Positions 6,681 to 12,852 of a stretch of 13,905 nt of DNA are shown here, piece by piece. Position numbers and translations under genes: made by a program. Position 1 is the first letter of the stretch. Each line of letters opens with the position of its first letter. The notes beneath the pieces were generated by a model that was given only the letters and a program-made list of their open reading frames with translations, had not been told where the DNA came from and made no database searches. This DNA is from an uncultured Collinsella sp. (GTDB lineage: Bacteria > Actinomycetota > Coriobacteriia > Coriobacteriales > Coriobacteriaceae), in contig URCS01000051.1 in the NCBI GenBank assembly GCA_900546455.1, positions 1 through 13,905 on the forward strand, written 5' to 3'.

Positions 6681-6721
6681 AAAACCTACCAAAAAGGGAC
6701 AGGTTTGTTTTGGCAGGTTTT
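6681..6721. repeat. Palindromic repeat upstream of the ROK kinase gene
   Basis: AAAACCTACCAAAA (6681-6694) and TTTTGGCAGGTTTT (6708-6721) are inverted copies with 13 of 14 bases complementary, around a 13-nt loop AGGGACAGGTTTG. The stretch 6696-6719 matches each arm of the repeat at 10576-10661 at 21 of 24 positions. It lies 55-95 nt before the ROK start codon, so it overlaps the promoter or leader. Confidence 0.6.
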
Positions 6722-6771
6722 ATCTGGGGAAACGCAAATGGCCGCTTAATAGGTCGCGCAAGACCTTCCCC

Positions 6772-6809
6772 AAATATAAAGGCGCCGGGAGGCGGAGACT
6801 CCCGGCGCC
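6772..6809 (-). terminator. Intrinsic terminator of the PTS operon
   Basis: GGCGCCGGGAG (6781-6791) and CTCCCGGCGCC (6799-6809) form a perfect 11-bp stem with a 7-nt loop. On the minus strand it is followed by TTTATATTT. It lies about 60 nt past the EIIA stop codon and separates the PTS operon from the ROK gene. Confidence 0.85.
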
Positions 6810-6867
6810 CGTCAAAGGGACTGTGTTGTCTGTTGGACCGCACGGCCCATCGCGGCGATAACGCCGA

Positions 6868-7200
6868 CTAGGCCTGAAGTACCTGCAGCTGCTTGTGAAT
6901 CTCGATGAGCTCCGTCGCCATGACGCGCATGGTCTCGGTACCGGCCATCTGGTCCTCGGCATGCAGCAGAATCAACGGGGCCTCGCCGTTACGCTCGCCG
7001 TTGGCCTCCTTCTTCAGAAGCCCCATGTGAACATCGTGGCCACCGTTATAGGCCTCGTCGCCCTGCTTGATAAGCTCCTCGGCGGCGTCAAAATCGCCCT
7101 CCTTGGCCTTTTGCACGGCATTGATGTACATGCTCTTGGCGGTACCGACGTAGCTGATGATCTCGAAGCAGGTCATCTGCAGTTCGTTCATATCCTCCAT
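6868..7200 (-). CDS. PTS lactose/cellobiose-type EIIA component
   Basis: A 110-aa cytoplasmic phosphocarrier of the lactose/cellobiose (LacF/CelC/GmuA) PTS family. It passes phosphate from HPr to EIIB. It is all helical in the family (a trimer). The N-terminus MNELQMTCFEIISYVG and the block LILLHAEDQMAG are diagnostic. His80 is the phosphorylated histidine and Asp83 is the conserved acidic residue at the trimer metal site. I chose ATG 7200, which starts 9 nt after the EIIB stop. A GTG at 7209 and an ATG at 7191 are in frame and cannot be excluded; the upstream AGG-type site is weak, so translation may be coupled to EIIB. It is the last gene of the operon before the terminator at 6772-6809. 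Confidence 0.92.
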   Translation of the reverse strand: MEDMNELQMTCFEIISYVGTAKSMYINAVQKAKEGDFDAAEELIKQGDEAYNGGHDVHMGLLKKEANGERNGEAPLILLHAEDQMAGTETMRVMATELIEIHKQLQVLQA

Positions 7201-7209
7201 GCGGAGCAC

Positions 7210-7512
7210 CTAGCCCATCACGCTGACGCAGTGGTCGATGATGCCGGCAGCGTTCATGCGGCCGTAGTCGACCATGTTGATGACCTCGACCGGAAAACGA
7301 CCGGCGGCCTCCTTCTCAAAATCGCCCTTGGTGTAGCCGATCTGCGGACCAAGCAGCAACATGTCGCACTCGTCCAGGTGATCGTGGGCCTCGTTCATGG
7401 GACGAGCCTCGACCTCAATATCCAGACCACGGTTTGCAACCTCGGCCTGCATCTTCTGGACCAGCAGGCTCGTGGACATGCCGGCATTGCAGCAGAGCAT
7501 GATCTTCTTCAT
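7210..7512 (-). CDS. PTS lactose/cellobiose-type EIIB component
   Basis: A 100-aa cytoplasmic EIIB (CelA/GmuB type) that carries phosphate on a cysteine and hands it to the incoming sugar bound by EIIC. The phosphate loop LCCNAGMSTSLLV is visible, with Cys8 the expected phosphocysteine (C-N-A-G-M-S-T-S). The rest fits the small alpha/beta fold: ECDMLLLGPQIGY at 48-60 is a typical core strand and turn. ATG 7512 has AAGGAGG 5 nt upstream, a strong site. It lies 161 nt downstream of EIIC, with a hairpin in the gap, and immediately upstream of EIIA. EIIA, EIIB and EIIC being separate polypeptides is normal for this family. Confidence 0.94.
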   Translation of the reverse strand: MKKIMLCCNAGMSTSLLVQKMQAEVANRGLDIEVEARPMNEAHDHLDECDMLLLGPQIGYTKGDFEKEAAGRFPVEVINMVDYGRMNAAGIIDHCVSVMG

Positions 7513-7613
7513 GGTTTCCTCCTTATAACTGCGCGGCGCGCAGACGACAACTGGTTGTATTCCTTGCGGCTATTGTGCCCGCTCCCCTGTATCTTTAAGC
7601 AAGGGAGAGAGCC

Positions 7614-7644
7614 GCGGGCACCGGCACCGCGTACCGGCGCCCGC
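7614..7644 (-). other. Hairpin in the EIIC-EIIB gap (possible processing or attenuation site)
   Basis: On the minus strand GCGGGCGCCGG pairs with CCGGTGCCCGC, 11 bp including one G-U, around a 9-nt loop, about 30 nt after the EIIC stop. No T run follows, so it is not a standard terminator. It could protect the EIIC message end or reduce read-through, adjusting the ratio of membrane to soluble PTS parts. Confidence 0.45.
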
Positions 7645-7673
7645 AAAGGTGAAAGGGACGAACGTTAGGCGTT

Positions 7674-9011
7674 CTACTCGGCGAGAGCCTCCTGCTTGGC
7701 GATTGCCTTCTCGGAAATCTTCATAAAGGGCAGGTAGACGGCCATGCCAATGACAATCTCGAGAGCCTGCCACACGCCGGCGCGCCAGTCAAAGCCCGTA
7801 GCGAGCAGGGCATTGATGACGGGAGGCATGGTCCAGGGCACCTGGGCGATGCAGGGGCTGATGATGCCTGCGCAGGTAAGGCCATAGGTGATGCCGATGA
7901 ACAGATCGGGAAGAAGGACGAACGGGATCATGAGCGGCAGGTTGTACACGATGGGGTAACCGTAGATAACCGGCTCGTTGATGTTGAACAGACCAGGCAG
8001 GATAGCCATCTTGGAAACGGTCTCGGAAGCCTTGTTCTTGGAGAACAGGAGCGTGTCGAGCAGAAGCATGAGGGTGCAGCCCGAGCCGCCGATGAGGGCG
8101 AAGCTGTTAACGATCTGCATGTTCATGTAGTGATCGGGCTGGATGGTGCCACCGGCGGCAAAGGTAGCCATGTTGTCGACGATGAGCATGGTCAGGATCG
8201 GCTCGACGGTAGCGCCAGAGATGGTGGACTGGTGAATACCGACGCAGAACAGCAGGTTAGCAAGGGTGTAGATGAGGATAACAGCCCACGGACCGGCGTT
8301 CATGATGCTCTTGAGCGGGTTGGAGATGCACGTGGAGATGATGGTGCACAGATCGGTGCCGGCGCACACGGCGAGCAGGGCTGCGGCAAGAGCGAAGATC
8401 GCGAGGTTGAGCAGCATCGGGATCATGACGTTGAAGGAGTTGGAGACCGCGGGAGGCACGCCCTCGCCCAGCTTAACCTTGAGCTTCTCGACGCCAGAAA
8501 TCTTGATGAAGAGCGAGACGGAAAGCAGGGCGATGATAATAGCCGAGAACAGACCGTTGGTGCCGGTGTTGGCAGTCGAAAGGGCGCCCGTGACCTCGGC
8601 GGAGGTGATCTTGTCGGTGAGCAGCGGGCTCGTGGCGGCAAGCGAGGCGGTGATCTGCTGCGGCATCATGATGACGAAAGCAGAGATAGCGACGACCACG
8701 CAAGCGAGCGGGTTATCGAAACGCTTGTTCTTAGCGAGGCTGTAGCCAATCAATCCGGCCAAGATAATGGCAGAGACGTTGAGGGTGCCCAGCGTAATTG
8801 CCGAACCCCACGTCTGAAGGTTGGCAAGGCCCGCCGCATCGAGCGGGAACAGAGGGAACACGACGTTGTTAATAAGAACCGCGATACCCGCAAGGATATA
8901 GAGCGGCGTGATGGTCGCGAAGGCGTCACGCAGGGAACGCAGGTGAACCTGGTTTCCCACCTTCGCAGAGACCTCGGCAAAACTTGTCGAGGAAGCTCTT
9001 TCCGTTGTCAC
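7674..9011 (-). CDS. PTS lactose/cellobiose-type EIIC permease
   Basis: A 445-aa integral membrane permease that binds and translocates the beta-disaccharide during phosphorylation. About 10 hydrophobic segments are visible. CelB-type landmarks are VHLRSLRDAFATITPLYILAG at the N-terminus, GIHQSTISGATVEPIL (His260), LIGGSGCTL (307-314), FNINEPVIYGYPIVYN (Asn343-Pro347) and VPWTMPPVIN. The only start giving this frame is GTG 9011, which has poor Shine-Dalgarno spacing. The ATG at 9018-9016, 5 nt from AGGAG, is in another frame and encodes MASDNGKSFLDKF, a typical EIIC N-terminus. It joins AEVSAKVG perfectly if one base is removed from the run at 8979-8982. A one-base insertion or sequencing error is likely; otherwise translation starts at GTG. 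It lies downstream of the GH1 gene. Confidence 0.9.
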   Translation of the reverse strand: MTTERASSTSFAEVSAKVGNQVHLRSLRDAFATITPLYILAGIAVLINNVVFPLFPLDAAGLANLQTWGSAITLGTLNVSAIILAGLIGYSLAKNKRFDNPLACVVVAISAFVIMMPQQITASLAATSPLLTDKITSAEVTGALSTANTGTNGLFSAIIIALLSVSLFIKISGVEKLKVKLGEGVPPAVSNSFNVMIPMLLNLAIFALAAALLAVCAGTDLCTIISTCISNPLKSIMNAGPWAVILIYTLANLLFCVGIHQSTISGATVEPILTMLIVDNMATFAAGGTIQPDHYMNMQIVNSFALIGGSGCTLMLLLDTLLFSKNKASETVSKMAILPGLFNINEPVIYGYPIVYNLPLMIPFVLLPDLFIGITYGLTCAGIISPCIAQVPWTMPPVINALLATGFDWRAGVWQALEIVIGMAVYLPFMKISEKAIAKQEALAE

Positions 9012-9138
9012 TGGCCATGATTGCTCCTAACTTTCAAATCCGGCCTTTTCCTATGCGCACGGTGGTCTGTCGCCCTCTGCCACCAGATGTGCCATGCGTT
9101 GCGCGCAGCGGCGCGCGGTCTGGGCGTTCGACCGTTCG

Positions 9139-10539
9139 CTAATCAACCACGTGAGTCGTGGCGACCTGCTTGAGCCAAGCTGCCGACTTCTTAAGGCGGC
9201 GCTTGTAGCCGTCCATAAGGTCGACCTCGACAAAACCGTAACGGTTCTTAAAGGCATTCGCCCAAGACCAGTTATCGATGACGGCCCAATAATGGTATCC
9301 ACGGCACTTGGCGCCCTCGGCAATTGCCTTGGCAACCCACTCCAGGTGCTGGCGTACAAAGTCGACGCGGTAGTCATCCTGGATGGTTCCTTCGGCGTCT
9401 CGGTTCTTGTATTCGTCCATGATGCCGATGCCGTTCTCGGAAACGAACCACTCAAGATCGGGGTAGTTCTTAGCGCAGTCCATGCCAAAGTCGTAGAGGC
9501 CCTGCGGGTAGATCTCCCAGCCGCGGCTCTCGTTCATAACGGCGTCGGGCCACACGTACTCGTCGGCAAAGTGCGGCAGACCGTACTGGTCGATCTTGCT
9601 CGCCGGCGCCTGAACGCGCGTGGGGTGGTAGTAGTTGCAACCGAGCCAGTCGACAACACCCTGCTTAAGAATCTCTTGGTCGCCGGCACGGAACGGAAGC
9701 TTAACGCCGCCCTCGGCCAGGCTGTCGAGCACGTCGGCGGGAAGCTCGCCCTTGGTAATGAGGTCGAGCCACCAGCGGTTGTTGACGCCGCTGGTCATAC
9801 GCACGGCCTCGAGGTCCGCCTCGCTGGGGTTCTCCTTGGTGTAGACCGGGGTAAAGCAGTTGATCATGCCGATCTTGGCATCGCTGCGAACGGCGCCCTC
9901 GTCATAGGCGCGACGGTAGTTGGCCACGGCCAGCGCATGTGCCAGCGAGATGTGATACTGCACGGTGCGAGCGCGGCTAAAGTCGTGGAGCTGCGGGAAC
10001 CACACGCCCTCCTGATAGCGCTGCTCGGGCTCGACGATGGGCTCGTTAAAGGTGAACCAGTACTTGATCTCCTGGCCAAACTCGTGGAAGGCGACGTCGG
10101 CGTAATGTGCGTAAGCCTCGACAACCTCACGGCTCTCCCAGCCGCCACGGTTAAAAAGGTAGGTGGGCATGTCAAAGTGGTACAAGTTGACAAACGGCTC
10201 CAGGCCGGCTTCGCGAGAGGCGCGGAACAACTCGTGATACCACGCGGCGCCTTCCTCGTTGAGGTTGCCGTCGGCATCGAGCAGACGGCTCCACTGGATG
10301 GAAGTGCGATAGGTATCCAGGCCCAAGTCCTTCAAAATGCGAAGGTCTTCCTGGTACTTGGCCATAAAGTCATTGCCGGCGTAAGAGCCAACGCAGTTGT
10401 AGAACGAGCCCAGATCCTGGATGGACCAGGTGTCCCACAGGTTCTCGAGCTTGCCGCCCTGGTTCCACTGACCCTCAGTCTGCGGGCCGGACATAGCAGC
10501 GCCAAAGAAGAAGTCGTTGGGCAGCTGATACTGTGCCAT
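9139..10539 (-). CDS. GH1 6-phospho-beta-glycosidase (glucosidase/mannosidase, GmuD-like)
   Basis: A 466-aa cytoplasmic family 1 glycosidase that hydrolyses PTS-phosphorylated beta-disaccharides to a 6-phospho-sugar plus a free sugar. Read from ATG 10539 (GAGGA 6 nt upstream); the in-frame TTG before it is unnecessary. Motifs: FFFGAAMSGPQTEG (aglycone/glycone entry), YRTSIQWSR, FTFNEP with acid/base Glu166, FVSENGIG with nucleophile Glu368, and DNWSWANAFKNRYGF (422-435). In that last block Ser425 replaces the glutamate of ordinary beta-glucosidases, marking a phospho-sugar enzyme. The lysine that usually precedes Arg-Tyr is Asn432, while a Lys sits one place earlier (431). First gene of the minus-strand operon with EIIC-EIIB-EIIA, divergent from the GntR gene. 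Glucosidase and mannosidase activities cannot be separated by sequence; context favours gluco/manno-oligosaccharides. Confidence 0.93.
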   Translation of the reverse strand: MAQYQLPNDFFFGAAMSGPQTEGQWNQGGKLENLWDTWSIQDLGSFYNCVGSYAGNDFMAKYQEDLRILKDLGLDTYRTSIQWSRLLDADGNLNEEGAAWYHELFRASREAGLEPFVNLYHFDMPTYLFNRGGWESREVVEAYAHYADVAFHEFGQEIKYWFTFNEPIVEPEQRYQEGVWFPQLHDFSRARTVQYHISLAHALAVANYRRAYDEGAVRSDAKIGMINCFTPVYTKENPSEADLEAVRMTSGVNNRWWLDLITKGELPADVLDSLAEGGVKLPFRAGDQEILKQGVVDWLGCNYYHPTRVQAPASKIDQYGLPHFADEYVWPDAVMNESRGWEIYPQGLYDFGMDCAKNYPDLEWFVSENGIGIMDEYKNRDAEGTIQDDYRVDFVRQHLEWVAKAIAEGAKCRGYHYWAVIDNWSWANAFKNRYGFVEVDLMDGYKRRLKKSAAWLKQVATTHVVD

Positions 10540-10575
10540 CAAAGTCCTCGCTTTCGTGTTCTAGAGCTTCCGGTT

Positions 10576-10661
10576 GGAGACGGGTTTGCTTTGGCAGGTT
10601 ATCCGGCGCGGGCGCGCACCGGTCATACCGATATCCAACCCGCCAAAACAAAACCGTCCCC
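10576..10661. repeat. 25-bp imperfect inverted repeat upstream of the GH1 gene
   Basis: The left arm (10576-10600, GGAGACGGGTTTG then CTTTGGCAGGTT) and the reverse complement of the right arm (10637-10661, GGGGACGGTTTTG then TTTTGGCGGGTT) agree at 21 of 25 positions around a 36-nt spacer. In a minus-strand transcript three of the four mismatches become G-U pairs. It belongs to the same repeat family as 6681-6721. It would lie in the 5' leader if the promoter at 10707-10734 is used. Confidence 0.65.
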
Positions 10662-10706
10662 AAACGGTCGATCCTGTTCTGCGGAAAGATTCCGTTCGTT
10701 GCTTAA

Positions 10707-10734
10707 ACTATAGCGCTCTAATTCTAAAAGTAAA
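10707..10734 (-). promoter_or_regulatory. Putative promoter of the GH1-PTS operon
   Basis: On the minus strand TTTACT (10729-10734) and TATAGT (10707-10712) are separated by 16 nt, a fair sigma-70-like match. Immediately upstream on that strand is an A-rich run (10738-10760 region) that could act as an UP element. Transcription from here would give a leader of about 160 nt containing the inverted repeat. Confidence 0.45.
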
Positions 10735-10842
10735 GCGTCTTTTTCTTTTTTCTTTCTCGAGCTTCTTAGATAAAGGTTATATGGGTGCCTTGTTAAGGGT
10801 TATACTTACTTGCGTATTGATATATGTCGGAAAGGAGGTTCA

Positions 10843-11562
10843 ATGATTCCCAAATACGAGGCGATAGCTGCAGATATTCGTCGAAGCATCGAGGATGGCA
10901 CTCTTAAACCGGGCGACAAGCTTCCCACCGTCGTTGAGTTCTGCGAGCTCTATAGCGTTTCCAAAATCACCGTCAAACGAGCTATCGAGCAAATCACCGA
11001 GGAAGGTCTTATTACCAGCCGACGCGGATCGGGTACCTACGTTAAGGACACGGCGGGACTTCCCGGTCAGGCGTTTTTCCAGGGCAAAAACGACCGTGCC
11101 CAGGGCTTTTCGTATGAGCACCGCGGGGAGAAGGTGACCTCGGTGGTCTACGATTTCTCGATTGTTAATCCACCAGCGGACATCGCAACCCAGCTGGGAA
11201 TTGCCGAGGATGACTTTGCCTATCACATCGTGCGCGTGCGTCAGGCCGATGAGAAGCCCATCGTTATCGAGTACACCTACATGCCCCTCGAGCTGATTCC
11301 AGGCCTTAAAAAGAAGGACCTGTACGGATCGGTCTACCACTTCATCCGCGAGCAATGTGGGCTGAAGATTTCGAGCTTCCACCGTACCATTCGCGCCGTG
11401 GCAGCAACCGAGGAAGAAGCCGAGCGCTTGGACACCAAGCCTGGCTCTCCCCTGCTCGAGCTCACCCAGATTGGCTTTTTGGACAGCGGCGCCGCCTTTG
11501 AGTATTCGGTCTCGCGCAACGTTGGCGACCGCTTTGAGTTGCACAACGTAACGTTGGCATAG
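10843..11562 (+). CDS. GntR-family (HutC/UTRA subfamily) transcriptional regulator
   Basis: A 239-aa sugar-responsive regulator, most likely the repressor of the divergent GH1-PTS operon. The winged-helix DNA-binding domain (about 1-68) shows the GntR signature: IRRSIEDGTLKPGDKLPT, CELYSVSKITVKRAI and the wing GLITSRRGSGTYV. A UTRA ligand domain follows (about 85-232) with YHIVRVRQADEKPIVIEYTYMP spread over 130-160 and the closing FEYSVSRNVGDRFEL strand, as in YvoA and GmuR-type proteins that sense phospho-sugars. ATG 10843 has AAAGGAGG (10831-10838) 4 nt upstream; an upstream in-frame TTG at 10810 is rejected. It is followed 74 nt later by the mannose-6-phosphate isomerase gene on the same strand, with only a weak hairpin between, so the two may be co-transcribed. 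The effector is unknown but could be a sugar-6-phosphate. Confidence 0.93.
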   Translation: MIPKYEAIAADIRRSIEDGTLKPGDKLPTVVEFCELYSVSKITVKRAIEQITEEGLITSRRGSGTYVKDTAGLPGQAFFQGKNDRAQGFSYEHRGEKVTSVVYDFSIVNPPADIATQLGIAEDDFAYHIVRVRQADEKPIVIEYTYMPLELIPGLKKKDLYGSVYHFIREQCGLKISSFHRTIRAVAATEEEAERLDTKPGSPLLELTQIGFLDSGAAFEYSVSRNVGDRFELHNVTLA

Positions 11563-11636
11563 GTTTTTGTAGTCATCCGGGCGCTCGCTTTGAGCTGTTT
11601 TGTGCAGCGCCCGCGCAACACAATGGGGGTATGAAC

Positions 11637-12569
11637 ATGTCCGATTTGATTAAGCTGACGCCGATCTTCCACGAGAAGATCTGGGGCGGTCGCCAGCTCG
11701 AAACCGTATTTGGTTACGATATTCCCGAAGGTCCCATCGGTGAGTGCTGGGCCATCTCGGCACACCCCAACGGCGACTGCCAGATTGCGGAGGGCCCGTA
11801 TGCAGGCCGCACGCTTTCGTGGCTGTGGGCCGAGCACCGCGAGCTCTTTGGCAACTGCGAGGGCAAGGAGTTCCCGCTGCTCATTAAGATTCTGGACGCC
11901 AAGGACGACCTTTCGATCCAGATTCATCCCAACGACGAGTACGCCGCCAAGCACGAGAACGGCAGCCTGGGCAAAACCGAGTGCTGGTATGTACTGGACT
12001 GCGAACCCGGTGCCACGATCATCGTCGGCCAGCGTGCTAAAGACCGCACCGAGGCCGCACAGATGATCGAGGACGGCCGCTGGGGCGACATGCTCAACGT
12101 GCTGCCGATCCACAAGGGCGACTTTTTCCAGATTGATTCCGGTACCGTGCACGCCATCAAGACCGGCACGCTCATTTTGGAGACGCAGCAGTCGTGCGAC
12201 GTGACGTATCGCCTGTACGATTACGACCGCCCCGGCACCGACGGCAAACTGCGTCCCCTGCACATTGAGCAGAGCCTCGACTGCATAAACTTTGATGCTC
12301 AGGCTCCGACCGACGGCACGGTGACCGCACCCGAGGTGGATGGCGTGACCGAGCTCGAGTCTTGCCCCTGCTACACCGTCGATCGCGTGCGCGTTAACGG
12401 CAGCAAGACCCTCGACCAGCGCTGGCCCTTCATGTGCCTGTCGATCATCGACGGCGAAGGCACCGTCTGCGGCGACCCCGTCCACAAGGGAAGTCACCTG
12501 CTGGCACCGAGCACCGTCAGCTCCATTGACCTCGAAGGCAAGATGGAACTGATCATCAGCCACCTCTAG
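11637..12569 (+). CDS. manA: Mannose-6-phosphate isomerase, class I
   Basis: A 310-aa zinc enzyme interconverting mannose-6-phosphate and fructose-6-phosphate, the step that feeds mannose into glycolysis. It is the short ManA/GmuF form typical of Gram-positives (about 315 aa). The cupin zinc ligands are visible: Gln95 and His97 in SIQIHPND, Glu115 in KTECWYVL and His172 in GTVHAI. The active-site arginine lies in TYRLYDYDR (Arg192). The N-terminal FHEKIWGGRQL and GECWAISAHPNG blocks are also diagnostic. I chose ATG 11637 because GGGGG (11625-11629) is 7 nt upstream; the ATG at 11631 would be only 1 nt from it. It follows the GntR gene on the same strand and ends before a long hairpin at 12595-12632. 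Its position beside a PTS beta-glycoside locus points to mannose-containing substrates, although it could also serve glycan synthesis. Confidence 0.95.
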   Translation: MSDLIKLTPIFHEKIWGGRQLETVFGYDIPEGPIGECWAISAHPNGDCQIAEGPYAGRTLSWLWAEHRELFGNCEGKEFPLLIKILDAKDDLSIQIHPNDEYAAKHENGSLGKTECWYVLDCEPGATIIVGQRAKDRTEAAQMIEDGRWGDMLNVLPIHKGDFFQIDSGTVHAIKTGTLILETQQSCDVTYRLYDYDRPGTDGKLRPLHIEQSLDCINFDAQAPTDGTVTAPEVDGVTELESCPCYTVDRVRVNGSKTLDQRWPFMCLSIIDGEGTVCGDPVHKGSHLLAPSTVSSIDLEGKMELIISHL

Positions 12570-12594
12570 ACCGTAACAACAACCCAAAACGCAA

Positions 12595-12632
12595 CAAGGG
12601 GCTCCCCCGTTCTTCAACGGGGGAGCCCCTTG
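12595..12632. terminator. Perfect 17-bp hairpin after manA
   Basis: CAAGGGGCTCCCCCGTT (12595-12611) and its exact complement (12616-12632) enclose a CTTC tetraloop. A stable GC-rich stem of this kind normally ends a transcript, here that of manA and perhaps pcrA from the other side. There is no proper T run on either side (GCCATGTCTAATTATT on plus, TTGCGTTTTGGG on minus), so termination may be atypical. Confidence 0.65.
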
Positions 12633-12715
12633 CCATGTCTAATTATTCAGCCCACCCGGTTTTCCAGATCACAAAGCGATCGAGCAGAGCGATGCACGCA
12701 AGCAACGTTGCCTAA

Positions 12716-12845
12716 GGACCTGGGCGGGCGTATGGGGCAACATCGATCGCGAGTTCCGCACGCAAAGGAGAGCACTTAATGTGCTCTCCGTCTTGCGCAG
12801 GACTGCCCGAGCAGGCGATGTTGCCCCATACGCCCGCCCAGGTCC
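12716..12845. repeat. 130-bp structure with perfect 30-bp inverted repeats
   Basis: The arms 12716-12745 (beginning GGACCTGGGCGGGCGTATGG) and 12816-12845 are perfectly complementary over all 30 bases. The 70-nt interior carries a second hairpin, GGAGAGCAC (12768-12776) with GTGCTCTCC (12781-12789), extended by CGCAA/TTGCG with small bulges. The whole can fold into one long, interrupted hairpin or cruciform. The right arm ends 7 nt from the pcrA stop codon. No reading frame or target-site duplication is visible. It may be a miniature mobile element, a very large terminator, or a structured RNA. Confidence 0.75.
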
Positions 12846-12852
12846 GCCGGAA

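Larger units (their letters stand above)
10540..10842. other. Divergent intergenic control region between the GH1 operon and the GntR gene
   Basis: This 303-bp non-coding stretch holds, in order, the GH1 ribosome site, a large inverted repeat (10576-10661), a minus-strand promoter candidate (10707-10734), a pyrimidine-rich tract (about 10738-10766) and the gntR leader. For gntR a TATACT at 10801-10806 is a possible -10, without a convincing -35. AGGTTATA (10774-10781) and AGGGTTATA (10796-10804 region) are near-repeats that could be regulator half-sites. The GntR-family regulator most probably binds here. Confidence 0.5.

Noticed and set aside
6681..6721. CRISPR repeat-spacer array
   Set aside because: The copies are palindromic and dispersed over 4 kb with no regular spacing and no cas genes.
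9094..10713. A plus-strand open frame of about 539 codons opposite the GH1 gene
   Set aside because: It is the antisense of a GH1 enzyme with both catalytic glutamates, and continues through the palindromic leader.
11334..12617. Minus-strand open frames opposite the GntR and manA genes
   Set aside because: They are antisense to genes with complete family motifs and run through the manA terminator hairpin.
12716..12845. 6S RNA or another known long-hairpin RNA
   Set aside because: The perfect 30-bp outer arms do not resemble 6S RNA, which has a central bubble and imperfect arms; no promoter-like sequence was identified.
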